Source: an uncultured Bacilli bacterium (GTDB taxonomy: Bacteria; Bacillota_I; Bacilli_A; RF39; UBA660). Taken from it: a DNA stretch of 64,000 bases. This document shows positions 8,035 through 16,852 of this stretch, piece by piece (positions within the stretch are counted from its first letter, which is position 1; every line of letters begins with the position of its first letter). The stretch lies in NCBI GenBank assembly GCA_947632595.1, contig CANRPY010000003.1, forward strand, positions 23,031 to 87,030. The letters run 5' to 3'. Position numbers and translations under genes: made by a program. The notes below the pieces were generated by a model that was given only the letters and a program-made list of their open reading frames with translations, did not search any database and was not told the origin of the DNA.

Positions 8035-9388
8035 TTGGTGATCCCTCCCCATTTTTTTCTTTTCTTAAATTTAAAAAGGTTGATGTATTTTTCTTGAATA
8101 ACAATTCTATGGTTGCGGTAGGTCCATTTCTGTGCTTACCGATAATTAATTCACTAATACTATTATTATCTTCTGTTCTTGCTTCTTTATTGTAATAATC
8201 ATCTCGGTATAAGAAGGCAACGATATCGGCATCTTGCTCGATGGATCCGGATTCTCTTAAATCACTCATTAATGGTCTTTTATCATCTCTGGATTCTACT
8301 CCACGAGATAATTGAGATAGGGCAATGACTGGTACTCCTAATTCCATCGCTAGTGTTTTAAGGCTTCTTGAAATATCGGATACTTCTTGTTGTCTGTTAC
8401 TTCCGTAATTTTTTCCACCTGAGATTAATTGTAGGTAGTCAATCACTACAAGAGCAAGGCCTTTTTCGCTACTGGCAAGTCTTCTACATTTTGCTCTGAT
8501 TTCTCCGATGGTAATTCCTGGAGTATCATCCATGACTAGATTGGTATCGGCAAGTTGAGATGCTGCTTCATTGATTCTTTTCCAATCTTGATTTAATAGA
8601 TTTCCCGTTCTTAATTTAAATCCATCTAATTGTCCTAGAGATGACAAAATACGCATAGCTAACTGTTCTGCACTCATCTCTAAGTTAAACAAAGCAACTG
8701 ATTTTTCTTGTGTCATGGCAACATGGGTTGCTAGATTAAGGGCAAAAGCTGTTTTTCCCATTGCTGGACGCGCTGCGATGATAATTAATTCATTTGGATG
8801 AAGTCCTGTTGTTAGACGATCAAAATCATACCATCCTGTTTCTAACCCTGTGATTTCTCCTTTATTTTCTGATAATCTTTCTAGGTCAGACTTTGTTTTG
8901 GCAATGATTTCTTTCATACTTCTAAATTCTGAAGATGTTCTTCTTTTTACAACGTTTAAAATCTTCTTTTCTGCATTATCTAAGATTTCATTAATCGTTT
9001 CATCTGGACTATACCCATCTTGAGCAATTTCTTCACAAGTCGTGATTAATCCTCGAATTACACTGGAATCTTCTACACTTTTAATATAATAGTCAATATT
9101 ACTTGCAGTAGGCACGTAGTCTAACACTTCTGTTAGGTATTCTACTCCCCCTACTTCTGTTAAACTATTTTTGTTTTTTAAATAACTGGTAATTGTTGTA
9201 ATATCAATTGGTGTATTTTCTTCTTGTAATGCAATCATCGCACTAAATATTTTCGCATTTTTGTCACTATAGAATGCTTCTGGGGTAAGAGATTCTGTTG
9301 CCTTTTGAAGAGCATATTTTGACAAAAAGCATGATCCTAGTACGGATTCTTCTGCTTCTAAATTGTTTGGTAATGTTCTTATCGGCAT
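8027..9388 (-). CDS. dnaB: Replicative DNA helicase DnaB (DnaC in Bacillus)
   Basis: Hexameric 5'-3' helicase that unwinds DNA ahead of the replisome. It has an N-terminal DnaB domain (starting LPNNLEAEESVLGS) and a RecA-like ATPase domain with Walker A ARPAMGKTAFALN near residue 207. Walker B VVIDYLQLI, and the SRGVESRDDKRPLMSDLRESGSIEQDAD block (given here in family terms) follow. 453 residues is normal. The start has GAGGTGAG upstream. The order rplI-dnaB is as in Bacillus. Confidence 0.97.
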   Translation of the reverse strand: MPIRTLPNNLEAEESVLGSCFLSKYALQKATESLTPEAFYSDKNAKIFSAMIALQEENTPIDITTITSYLKNKNSLTEVGGVEYLTEVLDYVPTASNIDYYIKSVEDSSVIRGLITTCEEIAQDGYSPDETINEILDNAEKKILNVVKRRTSSEFRSMKEIIAKTKSDLERLSENKGEITGLETGWYDFDRLTTGLHPNELIIIAARPAMGKTAFALNLATHVAMTQEKSVALFNLEMSAEQLAMRILSSLGQLDGFKLRTGNLLNQDWKRINEAASQLADTNLVMDDTPGITIGEIRAKCRRLASSEKGLALVVIDYLQLISGGKNYGSNRQQEVSDISRSLKTLAMELGVPVIALSQLSRGVESRDDKRPLMSDLRESGSIEQDADIVAFLYRDDYYNKEARTEDNNSISELIIGKHRNGPTATIELLFKKNTSTFLNLRKEKNGEGSPSE

Positions 9389-9398
9389 TCTCTCACCT

Positions 9399-9839
9399 CT
9401 ATTTAATTACATGTACTTTTATTTCTGCTGGAACTTCTGGATGCAAATGAAGAATTACGTTATGAAATCCTAATGATTGAATGGTATTTTGGATTTCTAT
9501 CTGACTCTTCTCAATTTTATAGCCTTGCTTTTCTAATTCATCTTTGATTTGCTTTACGCTAATACTTCCAAATACTTTATCTCCTTCTCCTGTTTTTACT
9601 TTAAATTCTAGAGTTACTTTTGAAAGTTGTTCTTTTAAGGCTTTTGCATTCTTTTTATTTTCTTCTTCTTCTTTTTCTTTTCTTGCTAATTCATGGTTAA
9701 GTTTTGCTAAAGACTCTTTTGTCTTTTTTACGGCATAACCATTTTTTATTAGATAGTTTTCGGCATAGCCATCTTTTACATTTTTAATTTGCCCCTTTTT
9801 ACCTTGATTTTTTAAATCTTTGATAAAAATTACTTCCAT
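9399..9839 (-). CDS. rplI: 50S ribosomal protein L9
   Basis: Binds 23S rRNA near the L1 stalk base. The N-terminal domain begins MEVIFIKDLKNQGKKG and has the expected GYAENYLIK. A long Lys/Glu-rich connecting helix leads to a C-terminal domain with GDKVFGSISVKQI. 146 residues, complete. It begins 1 nt after the DHH phosphodiesterase gene, so gdpP-like, rplI, dnaB and the M23 gene look like one transcription unit. Confidence 0.97.
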   Translation of the reverse strand: MEVIFIKDLKNQGKKGQIKNVKDGYAENYLIKNGYAVKKTKESLAKLNHELARKEKEEEENKKNAKALKEQLSKVTLEFKVKTGEGDKVFGSISVKQIKDELEKQGYKIEKSQIEIQNTIQSLGFHNVILHLHPEVPAEIKVHVIK

Positions 9840-9840
9840 T

Positions 9841-10827
9841 TTACTCTCCTTCTTCTTTAATTGCTTTTTTGACTTCTTGTTCTACTTTACTTATCGTTGT
9901 ATCTTCAAATCTTGCTGCTCCACTGGTATTGTCTCCTCCACCACCTATTTTTTCTAAGACACTTCCGATATCGTAGTTTCCAAGACTTCTTGCACTTACT
10001 CCTATCGTATCTTTTCCGATTTTTCCGATTACAAAGGATGCTTCAATATTATTAAAGAATAATAAGGTATCTGCTACTTTTGCTAAGTCTTCTCTTCTAT
10101 AAATGGTATAGGGAGTTGCCTTCGTAAATGCAACATTTCCTGATAAAGTCTCTATGGATGCTAATAGTTTTTGTCTTTCTGTATACTCTTCTAGATTTTG
10201 CTTTAATAAATATTGTACTTTCTTAGCACTTGCTCCTAGGCTGGATAAATAATAGGATGTATAAAATGTCTCTGCTGTTGTGTTTAATGTATAGTTATTG
10301 GTATCTAGTACAATTCCTGATAAAATGATTGTTGCATAATAGGATTCTAATTCGACATCATAATATTCTATTAGATTTGCAATCATTTCACAAGTACTTG
10401 ATGTTTTGGTGTCTATGATTTTTACGGCATCTTCTATTGTTGTTTTGCCAATATCATGGTGATCAATAATTAGTTTGTTTTTTATTTTCTTTAATACTTC
10501 TTCATTTTGTACAAGTTCTTTTTTATTGGTATCTAGAATAATTAATAAATTTTTAGAGGCTCTAGGGTACATTTTCTCTTCTAATTCTTCTCCACGAATC
10601 GTTTCAATGCAGCCTTCTAACTCTCTTAATACTTTTTCTACTCCCATTTCGTGAGTTTTATCATCTACTATGATGTAGCATTTCTTCTTTTTTCTTTTTA
10701 GAATCATGTACATTCCTATTTGGCTACCTAAGGCATCTAAATCTAAATTCTTATGAGCCATTAAGAAGATGGTATTGGCATTTCTTACTGCTTTATTGAG
10801 TTTTCTACGTTCTTTAATGATTCCCAT
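9841..10827 (-). CDS. gdpP: DHH-DHHA1 phosphodiesterase, GdpP-like but lacking the N-terminal half
   Basis: In GdpP the DHH-DHHA1 domains hydrolyse cyclic di-AMP. Here DHH motifs are visible: AHKNLDLDALGS (24-35), ILDTNK (97-102), DHHD (122-125), and LSGIVLDTNNYTL (169-181). DHHA1 ends with GGGGDNTSGAA (295-305). Full GdpP is about 650 residues with two membrane helices, a PAS-like and a degenerate GGDEF domain; this protein has 328 residues and starts directly at the DHH domain. Its place before rplI-dnaB is the gdpP place, so I infer a shortened orthologue. The usual His after GGGG is Asp here. A nanoRNase-type role remains possible. Confidence 0.75.
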   Translation of the reverse strand: MGIIKERRKLNKAVRNANTIFLMAHKNLDLDALGSQIGMYMILKRKKKKCYIIVDDKTHEMGVEKVLRELEGCIETIRGEELEEKMYPRASKNLLIILDTNKKELVQNEEVLKKIKNKLIIDHHDIGKTTIEDAVKIIDTKTSSTCEMIANLIEYYDVELESYYATIILSGIVLDTNNYTLNTTAETFYTSYYLSSLGASAKKVQYLLKQNLEEYTERQKLLASIETLSGNVAFTKATPYTIYRREDLAKVADTLLFFNNIEASFVIGKIGKDTIGVSARSLGNYDIGSVLEKIGGGGDNTSGAARFEDTTISKVEQEVKKAIKEEGE

Positions 10828-10853
10828 ATTTCCTCCTATAAAGTCTCATAAAT

Positions 10854-10882
10854 ATTATATAATAAAAGTTAGTCTTTGTCTA
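10854..10882 (-). promoter_or_regulatory. Promoter of the gdpP-rplI-dnaB-M23 unit
   Basis: On the minus strand TAGACA (10882-10877), a 17-bp spacer and TATAAT (10859-10854), about 27 bases before the start codon. AGGAGG precedes the ATG. Confidence 0.8.
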
Positions 10883-10908
10883 ATAAAACAAAGGTTTCCA
10901 ACAACAAA

Positions 10909-10934
10909 AAAATGTAGAATTTTCTACATTTTTA
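10909..10934 (-). terminator. Terminator after rpsR
   Basis: AATGTAGA-ATTT-TCTACATT stem (10911-10930) overlapping the rpsR stop, followed on the minus strand by a T-run. Confidence 0.88.
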
Positions 10935-11153
10935 TTTTGCAAATGGTAATAAGGCAATTGCACGTGCTCTTTTGATTTGTTTTGAAATAAATCTTTGATG
11001 TTCTGCACAGTTACCTGTTACACGTCTTGGTAAAATTTTACCTTTTTCATTGATATATTTTCTTAATGCTTCTGGATCTTTCCAATCAACGGTTTTTCCA
11101 GTACACATGATACATACTTTTTTCTTTCTTCTATTGAATTCTGCCATGTTCAC
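10932..11153 (-). CDS. rpsR: 30S ribosomal protein S18
   Basis: Small-subunit protein that dimerises with S6 in the platform. 73 residues with [23 protein letters not shown] and [15 protein letters not shown], the standard S18 sequence. Last gene of the rpsF-ssb-rpsR operon and closed by an intrinsic terminator. It contains two Cys in CIMC and one in NCAEH, the Cys-containing S18 form that can bind zinc. Confidence 0.97.
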   Translation of the reverse strand: MNMAEFNRRKKKVCIMCTGKTVDWKDPEALRKYINEKGKILPRRVTGNCAEHQRFISKQIKRARAIALLPFAK

Positions 11154-11171
11154 TCCTCCTTTTCTTTGTTA

Positions 11172-11654
11172 CTAGAAAGGTAATTCATCATCACTGATTT
11201 CGATATTTGAACCGAAGTCTGCGAATGGATTACTATCTATATCGGTTCCCTTTGGTTCTGGAGTATCTCCAAAATCGTATGGGGTTGGTCCTGCATTGTT
11301 TGCAGAACTATTCATATTACTTGAATTACTTGAGGAATTCTTTGATCCTAAAAATTCAACATTGTCAGCAACTACTTCTGTTACATATCTTTTTTGACCA
11401 TTGTTGTCATCATAGCTTCTTGTTTGGATTCTTCCATCAATTGCTACTTGGCTTCCTTGTGTTAAATAATTTTTTACATTTTCTGCTTGTTTTCTCCATA
11501 CCACGATATTAATGAAGTCAGCTTCTCTTTCTCCACTTTGATTGGTAAAGGTTCTATTGACTGCGATGGAGAATGTTGCAACAGCGGTATTGCTTCCTGT
11601 GTATCTTAATTCTGGATCTCTTGTTAATCTTCCTATTAAAAATACTTTATTCAT
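11172..11654 (-). CDS. ssb: Single-stranded DNA-binding protein
   Basis: Coats single-stranded DNA at forks and recruits repair and replication enzymes. The N-terminal OB fold (MNKVFLIGRLTRDPELRYT ... VVWRKQAENVKNYL) fills residues 1-105. A Ser/Asn-rich disordered linker follows, ending in the acidic protein-binding tip SDDELPF. 160 residues. It sits between rpsF and rpsR as in most Bacilli. Confidence 0.97.
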   Translation of the reverse strand: MNKVFLIGRLTRDPELRYTGSNTAVATFSIAVNRTFTNQSGEREADFINIVVWRKQAENVKNYLTQGSQVAIDGRIQTRSYDDNNGQKRYVTEVVADNVEFLGSKNSSSNSSNMNSSANNAGPTPYDFGDTPEPKGTDIDSNPFADFGSNIEISDDELPF

Positions 11655-11675
11655 AACTTTTAACCTCTTTCATTA

Positions 11676-11963
11676 TTAGTCTTCTACTTTTACAACAATA
11701 TGACGTAATAAACTTTCGTTAATTCTAGCAACACGTTTAAATTCTTCTTCTGCAGCTGCAGTTGCTTCTACTACAAATAAGTAATAGTATCCTGTTGAAA
11801 ACTTCTTTACTTCATAAGCAAGTTCTCTTTGTCCCATTGGTTTTTCTTCTAGGATATTTGCTTTTGCATCTGTTAAAACCTTTTTCATAGATTCTGCTGT
11901 TTTTCTAATTTCTGCTTCCTCCATATCTGGTCTAACAACGAACATGATTTCATATTTATTCAT
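11676..11963 (-). CDS. rpsF: 30S ribosomal protein S6
   Basis: Small-subunit protein, partner of S18. Start at 11963 (MNKYEIMFVVRPDMEE) is chosen because AAGGAGGTGG lies directly upstream. The longer reading would start inside that ribosome-binding site. 95 residues, with the usual MGQRELAYEVKKF motif in the middle. First gene of the rpsF-ssb-rpsR operon. Confidence 0.97.
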   Translation of the reverse strand: MNKYEIMFVVRPDMEEAEIRKTAESMKKVLTDAKANILEEKPMGQRELAYEVKKFSTGYYYLFVVEATAAAEEEFKRVARINESLLRHIVVKVED

Positions 11964-12031
11964 TATTTTCCACCTCCTTTTGGACATTTGACTGTTATAA
12001 ACAGTAAGGAGTATTTAAAATACTCGAAGGT
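11964..12031 (-). promoter_or_regulatory. rpsF mRNA leader with two hairpins
   Basis: Between the promoter and the ribosome site the transcript can form GAGTAT-TTTAA-ATACTC (12009-12025) and ACTGT-TTATA-ACAGT (11991-12005). In many bacteria an rpsF leader binds S6:S18 for feedback control. The known conserved bulge could not be identified with confidence, so regulation is an inference. Confidence 0.35.
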
Positions 12032-12060
12032 ATTATAACAAATTCTTGTTTTCTTTGCAA
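12032..12060 (-). promoter_or_regulatory. Promoter of rpsF-ssb-rpsR
   Basis: Minus strand TTGCAA (12060-12055), a 17-bp spacer and TATAAT (12037-12032). Confidence 0.85.
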
Positions 12061-12069
12061 GTAATAATT

Positions 12070-13170
12070 CTATACATTAAAGCGGAAATGACAGATATCT
12101 CCATCTTGCATTAGATATTCTTTTCCCTCTAATCTTGCTTTTCCTGCTTCTTTTACTTTTAATTCGCTTCCACACTCGATTAAATCTTCATATGACATTA
12201 CTTCTGCGCGGATAAATCCTTTTTCAAAGTCTGTATGAATGATTCCTGCACATTCTTTGGCATTCATTCCTTTACGGAACGTCCATGCTCTTACTTCATC
12301 TTTTCCTACTGTGAAATACGTTGCTAATCCTAAGGTATCATAGGTTGCGGTTATTAATTGATTTAGTCCAGATTCTTCTACTCCTAAAGCTTCTAGCATT
12401 TCTTTTTTTTCTTCTTCTGTCATTTCACTTAAGTCTTCTTCTACTTTGGCACATAGACTTACTACTTTAGCATTTTCTTTTTGTGCATACTCTTTTACTT
12501 TTTTAACGTATTCATTATCTGGATTTCCTAATTCGCTTTCTTTGATATTTGCAAGATAAATCATTGGTTTTGCTGTTAAAAAACTATACGTTTTAATGAC
12601 TTTTTTCTCTTCTTCTTTTAATTCTATTTGACGAATTGGTTTGTTTTCCTCTAAGGTTTTTTTACATTTTTCTAAGGTTTCTACTTCTAATAGATCATTT
12701 TTATCTTTCGTTGTTCGTGCTTTTTTTGCTACTTTTTCTAGTCTATTTTGAATGATATCTAAGTCTGCAATCGCTAACTCTAGATTGATGGTTTCAATAT
12801 CTCTTATTGGATCAATATTTCCCTCTACGTGAATAATTTTTCCATCATCAAAACATCTTACGACTTCTACTATCGCATCTACTTCTCGAATATGAGATAG
12901 GAATTTATTTCCAAGACCTTCTCCTTTGCTAGCTCCTTTTACAAGTCCTGCAATATCTGTAAATTCATAAGCTGTTGGAATAAAACGATTCGGTTCATAC
13001 ATTTCTTTTAATTTATCCATTCTTTTATCTGGTACAGTTACGACTCCTACATTTGGTTCTATGGTTGCAAATGGGTAATTTTCTGCTAAAATCTTTTGAT
13101 TGGTAATTGCATTAAATAACGTAGATTTTCCTACATTTGGTAATCCTACTATTCCTGCGGTTAAACTCAT
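12070..13170 (-). CDS. ychF: YchF/OLA1-family ATPase
   Basis: Obg-like P-loop protein that binds ribosomes and hydrolyses ATP in preference to GTP in characterised members. P-loop GLPNVGKSTLFNAIT lies at residues 8-22. DIAGLVKGASKGEGLGN marks the switch region. The C-terminal TGS domain starts near TYFTVGKDEVRAW and ends with QDGDICHFRFNV. 366 residues, complete. It has its own extended -10 promoter, and no clear hairpin separates it from the rpsF promoter downstream. Confidence 0.96.
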   Translation of the reverse strand: MSLTAGIVGLPNVGKSTLFNAITNQKILAENYPFATIEPNVGVVTVPDKRMDKLKEMYEPNRFIPTAYEFTDIAGLVKGASKGEGLGNKFLSHIREVDAIVEVVRCFDDGKIIHVEGNIDPIRDIETINLELAIADLDIIQNRLEKVAKKARTTKDKNDLLEVETLEKCKKTLEENKPIRQIELKEEEKKVIKTYSFLTAKPMIYLANIKESELGNPDNEYVKKVKEYAQKENAKVVSLCAKVEEDLSEMTEEEKKEMLEALGVEESGLNQLITATYDTLGLATYFTVGKDEVRAWTFRKGMNAKECAGIIHTDFEKGFIRAEVMSYEDLIECGSELKVKEAGKARLEGKEYLMQDGDICHFRFNV

Positions 13171-13197
13171 ATTTACACCTCTTTTTTCTACTTGTTT

Positions 13198-13206
13198 ATT
13201 ATACCA
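13198..13206 (-). promoter_or_regulatory. Extended -10 promoter of ychF
   Basis: Minus strand TGGTATAAT (13206-13198), 28 nt before the ychF ATG. The -35 region is not recognisable, which is usual for extended -10 promoters. Confidence 0.65.
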
Positions 13207-13224
13207 TATATCTTATTTTTTCGT

Positions 13225-13255
13225 ATAAAAAAATCATATCTTTCAATATGATTTT
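13225..13255 (-). terminator. Terminator after abgT
   Basis: AATCATAT-TGAAAG-ATATGATT stem (13232-13253) overlapping the abgT stop codon, followed by a run of T on the minus strand. Confidence 0.88.
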
Positions 13256-14849
13256 ATATTGTTGGTACAACACCTGGTCCAATTGGTAATCCTATTATGT
13301 ACCAAATGACTACAATTAGAATCCATGTTAGAGAAATGATTAGGAAATATGGGGTAATTAATCCTAAGGTTCCTCTAATCGTGTATGGTTTTTGTTTATT
13401 TAAGTTGTAGACATTTAAATATCCTATAAAGATGACAAAGGATGCCAGTAAAGGGGTATATCCTTTTGTCATGGAATCTGCTACTCTCATGACGATTTGA
13501 GCAAATTGTGGTGAAATATTTGATTGCATAAACATAGGGACAACGGCTGGAGAAAAGATTAACCACTTATTTGCAGGCGATGTTAAGAATATATTGGAGA
13601 ATGCGATTAATAATAAAGATACAATGATTAGTGGTATGCCACTAAATTGCATATTTTCTAAGGCAGTTGCTAACCAAGCTGTTATGACTACTCCAATATT
13701 ACTTTTTCTAAATACGGCAATGAATTGGGATACGACGAACATTAAGATAAAGATACTTCCAATATTATTAAAGTTCTTTCCTGCATTTTCTACGATGTTT
13801 TTATCATTTTTAATGGATTTACTTCCTACTCCATAAGCAATTCCACATAAAATAAAGAATAGGGATACGATATAGGTAAATCCATCTTGGAAGTATGCAT
13901 TGGCACCAAATAATTGATTGACATATGCACTTTCTTTTAAGTCAAGTAATAATCCTGAAAATGGTAGACCTGGAATTAAGGCATAAATAAAGGCAATGGC
14001 AACTAAGATTGCTACTACTAGTGCATATCTTAATCCTCTTTTTTCATATTTATCTTGTTCAATTTGTCTTTGTTCTTCCTCTTCTAGATCAAAAGAATGA
14101 TATTTTTCTGTTTCAGAATATTCTTCATCCTTTTTATATTTTCCAATCCTTGGAGCAATAATTTTTTCTATGACAATCGTTCCGACTATCGATAGGATAA
14201 TGGATGCTGCAATAATGAAGATTAAGTTTGAAGTAAGAGCAATATGTGCTTTATCATCGATTAATCTTGCGGCATTTGTTGTGTAATTAATTAGTGATAT
14301 TTCCATGGATCCTACAAAGACTGAGACTCCGTAACCAAAGGACACTCCACAAAAGGCTGTTACAATTCCTAATAATGGATTTCGATTGTTAATAAAGTAT
14401 ATCAAGGCTACCATTGGTATTAGAATGGCATATCCTACTTCATTAATTAGAGATGACATTGTTGAAATAAAAATAACTAAGAAGGTAAATAGGAATTTAG
14501 GCATTTTACTAATATGTCTTTTTGTAATTGTTTGAATAAATCCTGTTCCTTCTGCTACTGTTAATCCTATTAAAGATAAGATTAATGTTCCTAATGGAGC
14601 AAAACTTAAAAAGTTTTTCGCTGCATCACTAATTATAAATTTTATTCCATCAAATGATAATAAGTTTTCTACCGTAACCAATACTGGTTCTAATTCGTTG
14701 GTGTTTGTATTCACAGTATTATATGTTGCTTGCATCTGTAGTAGAGAAAGAATCCAACTTGCAAATACTGTTAGAAAGGTTAGGGCAATAAACATGGTTA
14801 CTGGGTGAAAATAAAATTTCTTTAATCTAAGTTTTCCTCTTTCTTGCAT
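13254..14849 (-). CDS. abgT: AbgT family transporter
   Basis: Membrane transporter of the AbgT family, whose studied members move p-aminobenzoyl-glutamate or export sulfonamides using ion gradients. 531 residues with about ten or more hydrophobic segments. A charged cytoplasmic loop rich in Glu (around residues 235-265) separates two halves. The first half has EVGYAILIPMVALIYF; the second has SPANKWLIFSPAVVPMF. The substrate cannot be told from sequence. An SD (AAGGAG) overlaps the stop of the DUF951 gene, so it is the last gene of the parA-parB-DUF951-abgT unit. Confidence 0.88.
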   Translation of the reverse strand: MQERGKLRLKKFYFHPVTMFIALTFLTVFASWILSLLQMQATYNTVNTNTNELEPVLVTVENLLSFDGIKFIISDAAKNFLSFAPLGTLILSLIGLTVAEGTGFIQTITKRHISKMPKFLFTFLVIFISTMSSLINEVGYAILIPMVALIYFINNRNPLLGIVTAFCGVSFGYGVSVFVGSMEISLINYTTNAARLIDDKAHIALTSNLIFIIAASIILSIVGTIVIEKIIAPRIGKYKKDEEYSETEKYHSFDLEEEEQRQIEQDKYEKRGLRYALVVAILVAIAFIYALIPGLPFSGLLLDLKESAYVNQLFGANAYFQDGFTYIVSLFFILCGIAYGVGSKSIKNDKNIVENAGKNFNNIGSIFILMFVVSQFIAVFRKSNIGVVITAWLATALENMQFSGIPLIIVSLLLIAFSNIFLTSPANKWLIFSPAVVPMFMQSNISPQFAQIVMRVADSMTKGYTPLLASFVIFIGYLNVYNLNKQKPYTIRGTLGLITPYFLIISLTWILIVVIWYIIGLPIGPGVVPTI

Positions 14850-14857
14850 ATAGACAC

Positions 14858-15049
14858 CTACTCCTTTATCTTCTTTAATTTCTTATTAAATTCTATTCTA
14901 GGAATGAGAACTGTTCTACCACAATTTAAACATTTTATTTTGATATCAGCTCCTACACGGACAATTTCCCACTCATTGGTTCCGCATGGATGTTGTTTTT
15001 TCATAATGACAATTGTTCCCAATCCATAGTTATTTTTTTCGTTTTCCAT
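14858..15049 (-). CDS. DUF951 (YyzM-like) small protein
   Basis: 63 residues with GTIVIMKKQHPCGTNEWEIV and a later CLNCGRTVLIPR, typical of the DUF951 family. The cysteines (CG, CxxC) suggest metal binding. Function unknown. In Bacillus the same family sits next to spo0J. The start at 15049 is preferred over 15058 because the GAGGAAG ribosome site is too close to the latter. Confidence 0.85.
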   Translation of the reverse strand: MENEKNNYGLGTIVIMKKQHPCGTNEWEIVRVGADIKIKCLNCGRTVLIPRIEFNKKLKKIKE

Positions 15050-15068
15050 TGTCCTCATCTTCCTCTTT

Positions 15069-15980
15069 TTATTTATCGATTGCGATATTCAATAATTCTA
15101 AGATACGATTAAGATCTTTTTCATTTACAAAATTAATTTCTATTTTATTTTTCTTAATAGATACTTTTGTTCCTAATTTATCGCTCATTTCTTCTTCTAA
15201 ATAAGAATATTCTCTATTTTCTTTTTTACGATGTTGTGGGTTTGTCTTGATAATTTTTGGTTCTTGTGTTAAAGATTCTAATTCTCTAACACTGATTCCT
15301 TCCTTGATAATTTTCTCTTCTAGTTCTTTTTGTTGTGTTTTATTATCTAATTTACTTAGTACTCTGGCATGTCCCATCGTGATTTTTTTTTGATTAATAT
15401 CTTCTTGAATTTCGATTGGTAATGTTAAAAGACCTAGCATATTGGTAATATGACTTCTACTCTTTCCTAGGCGTTTTGCTAAATCTTCTTGCGTTAATGT
15501 TAGGGTTTCTTGTAATTTTTTATATGCGGTTGCTTCTTCAATTGCTGTTAAGTTTTCTCTTTGTAAGTTTTCTAGAAGAGCTATCTCCATCATCTGAGTA
15601 TCATTAAATTCACGGATAATAGCTGGTATTTCTTCTAATCCCGCCATAAGAGATGCTTTTACTCTTCGCTCACCAGCTATAATTTCATATCCTTTAATTG
15701 ATTTTTTAACAATAATTGGTTGAAATACTCCATGTTCTTTAATGGAATCTGATAATTCTTGTAAGGCCTCTTCATCGAAGACTTTTCTTGGCTGATAAGG
15801 ATTGCTTCTTAATTCACTTAATTTTATGTTTACAATTTCTTCTTTTGGCGTTTCGCTTACAATTTTTTCTTCCACCGTACTATAGTCTAGTACTTCATTG
15901 TTAAAAAGTTCTTCTAGTCCTTTTCCTAATGCTCTTCTTCTTGGAATTCCACTACTCGATATATTATTGTTGGTTTCCAT
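15069..15980 (-). CDS. parB: Chromosome partitioning protein ParB (Spo0J)
   Basis: CTP-dependent DNA clamp that loads at parS sites, spreads, and recruits SMC to the origin. The 303-residue form has the N-terminal ParA-stimulating stretch RRRALGKGLEELF (14-26), the CTPase motif GERR (103-106), a helix-turn-helix LAKRLGKSRSHITN, and a C-terminal dimerisation domain. The positions that separate ParB from Noc are ParB-like at R175 and G203. ATG 15980 is inside the parA end; a TTG at 15989 is an alternative. Its parS targets lie at 33.6-33.8 kb. Confidence 0.96.
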   Translation of the reverse strand: METNNNISSSGIPRRRALGKGLEELFNNEVLDYSTVEEKIVSETPKEEIVNIKLSELRSNPYQPRKVFDEEALQELSDSIKEHGVFQPIIVKKSIKGYEIIAGERRVKASLMAGLEEIPAIIREFNDTQMMEIALLENLQRENLTAIEEATAYKKLQETLTLTQEDLAKRLGKSRSHITNMLGLLTLPIEIQEDINQKKITMGHARVLSKLDNKTQQKELEEKIIKEGISVRELESLTQEPKIIKTNPQHRKKENREYSYLEEEMSDKLGTKVSIKKNKIEINFVNEKDLNRILELLNIAIDK

Positions 15981-16755
15981 TTCTTTCAATCACTTCCTTT
16001 GCTAGATTGATATAGGCTTCAGCTCCCCTACTCTTTGGATCATATACAATAATTGGTTCTCCATGAGAAGGAGCTTCTGTTAGTTTTACTAATCTTGGAA
16101 TAATGGTATTGTATACTTTTTCTTTAAAGAAACTACGGATATCTTCCACAACTTCAAATCCTAAATTGGTTCTAGAGTCTAACATGGTTAGTAATACTCC
16201 TTCAATATCTAATGTTGGATTTAAGGATTTTTGTGCCATCATAATGGTTTTTAATAATTGTGTAATTCCTTCTAGTGCGAAAAATTCACATTGTACAGGA
16301 ATAATTACTGAATTGGATGCGGTTAAAGCATTCGTTGTAATGACATCTAATGATGGAGGACAATCGATGATAACATAATCAAACTCTTCTCTTAATTCTT
16401 GAAGACATATTTTTAATTGTTCTCCTTTTTTAAATCCTGCAATGGTTCTACTTTTTTCTAATAATTCGGCATTTAATCCTGCTAAATTAATGGTAGCAGG
16501 TACTACATATAAATTTTTATATTTTGTTTTAATCATTGCTTGTTGCATTGTGCATTCTTCTATTAAAACATCATAGATACTTTTTTCAATATCTCCTTTA
16601 TTGATTCCTACACCAGTAGTTGTATTTCCTTGTGGATCTAGGTCTATTAATAATACTTTTTTCCCTAATACTGCTAATGATGCTGAAAGATTGATGCTAG
16701 TTGTTGTTTTTCCAACTCCACCTTTTTGATTTACTAATGATATAACCTTTCCCAT
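15964..16755 (-). CDS. parA: Chromosome partitioning ATPase ParA (Soj)
   Basis: Deviant-Walker ATPase that drives origin segregation with ParB and, in Bacillus, regulates DnaA. The N-terminus VISLVNQKGGVGKTTTSINL carries the deviant P-loop. VLLIDLDPQGNTTTG and IIDCPPSLDVITTNAL are the other nucleotide motifs. 263 residues. GGGTGAT before the ATG acts as SD. It overlaps parB by 17 nt. Confidence 0.97.
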   Translation of the reverse strand: MGKVISLVNQKGGVGKTTTSINLSASLAVLGKKVLLIDLDPQGNTTTGVGINKGDIEKSIYDVLIEECTMQQAMIKTKYKNLYVVPATINLAGLNAELLEKSRTIAGFKKGEQLKICLQELREEFDYVIIDCPPSLDVITTNALTASNSVIIPVQCEFFALEGITQLLKTIMMAQKSLNPTLDIEGVLLTMLDSRTNLGFEVVEDIRSFFKEKVYNTIIPRLVKLTEAPSHGEPIIVYDPKSRGAEAYINLAKEVIERNGNQQ

Positions 16756-16762
16756 CTAATCA

Positions 16763-16800
16763 CCCATTTTCATATTACTAGTTTATTGTACCAAATAATC
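16763..16800 (-). promoter_or_regulatory. Possible promoter of parA-parB-DUF951-abgT
   Basis: The minus strand shows TACAAT about 30 nt before the parA ATG, with TTTCAA 17 bp further upstream. The -35 matches only three of six consensus bases. It lies after the noc terminator, so a promoter is expected here. Confidence 0.45.
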
Positions 16801-16822
16801 TTTTTTTTTGAAACTCTTTTCC

Positions 16823-16852
16823 TCAAAAAAAAGTAGATTTCAAAAATCTACT
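16823..16852 (-). terminator. Terminator after noc
   Basis: GTAGATTT-TTG-AAATCTAC stem (about 16833-16851), beginning inside the TAG stop of noc, followed by eight T on the minus strand. Confidence 0.9.

Noticed and set aside
11988..12031. S6:S18-binding riboregulator in the rpsF leader
   Set aside because: Two hairpins exist, but the characteristic conserved bulge could not be placed; kept only as a low-confidence leader.
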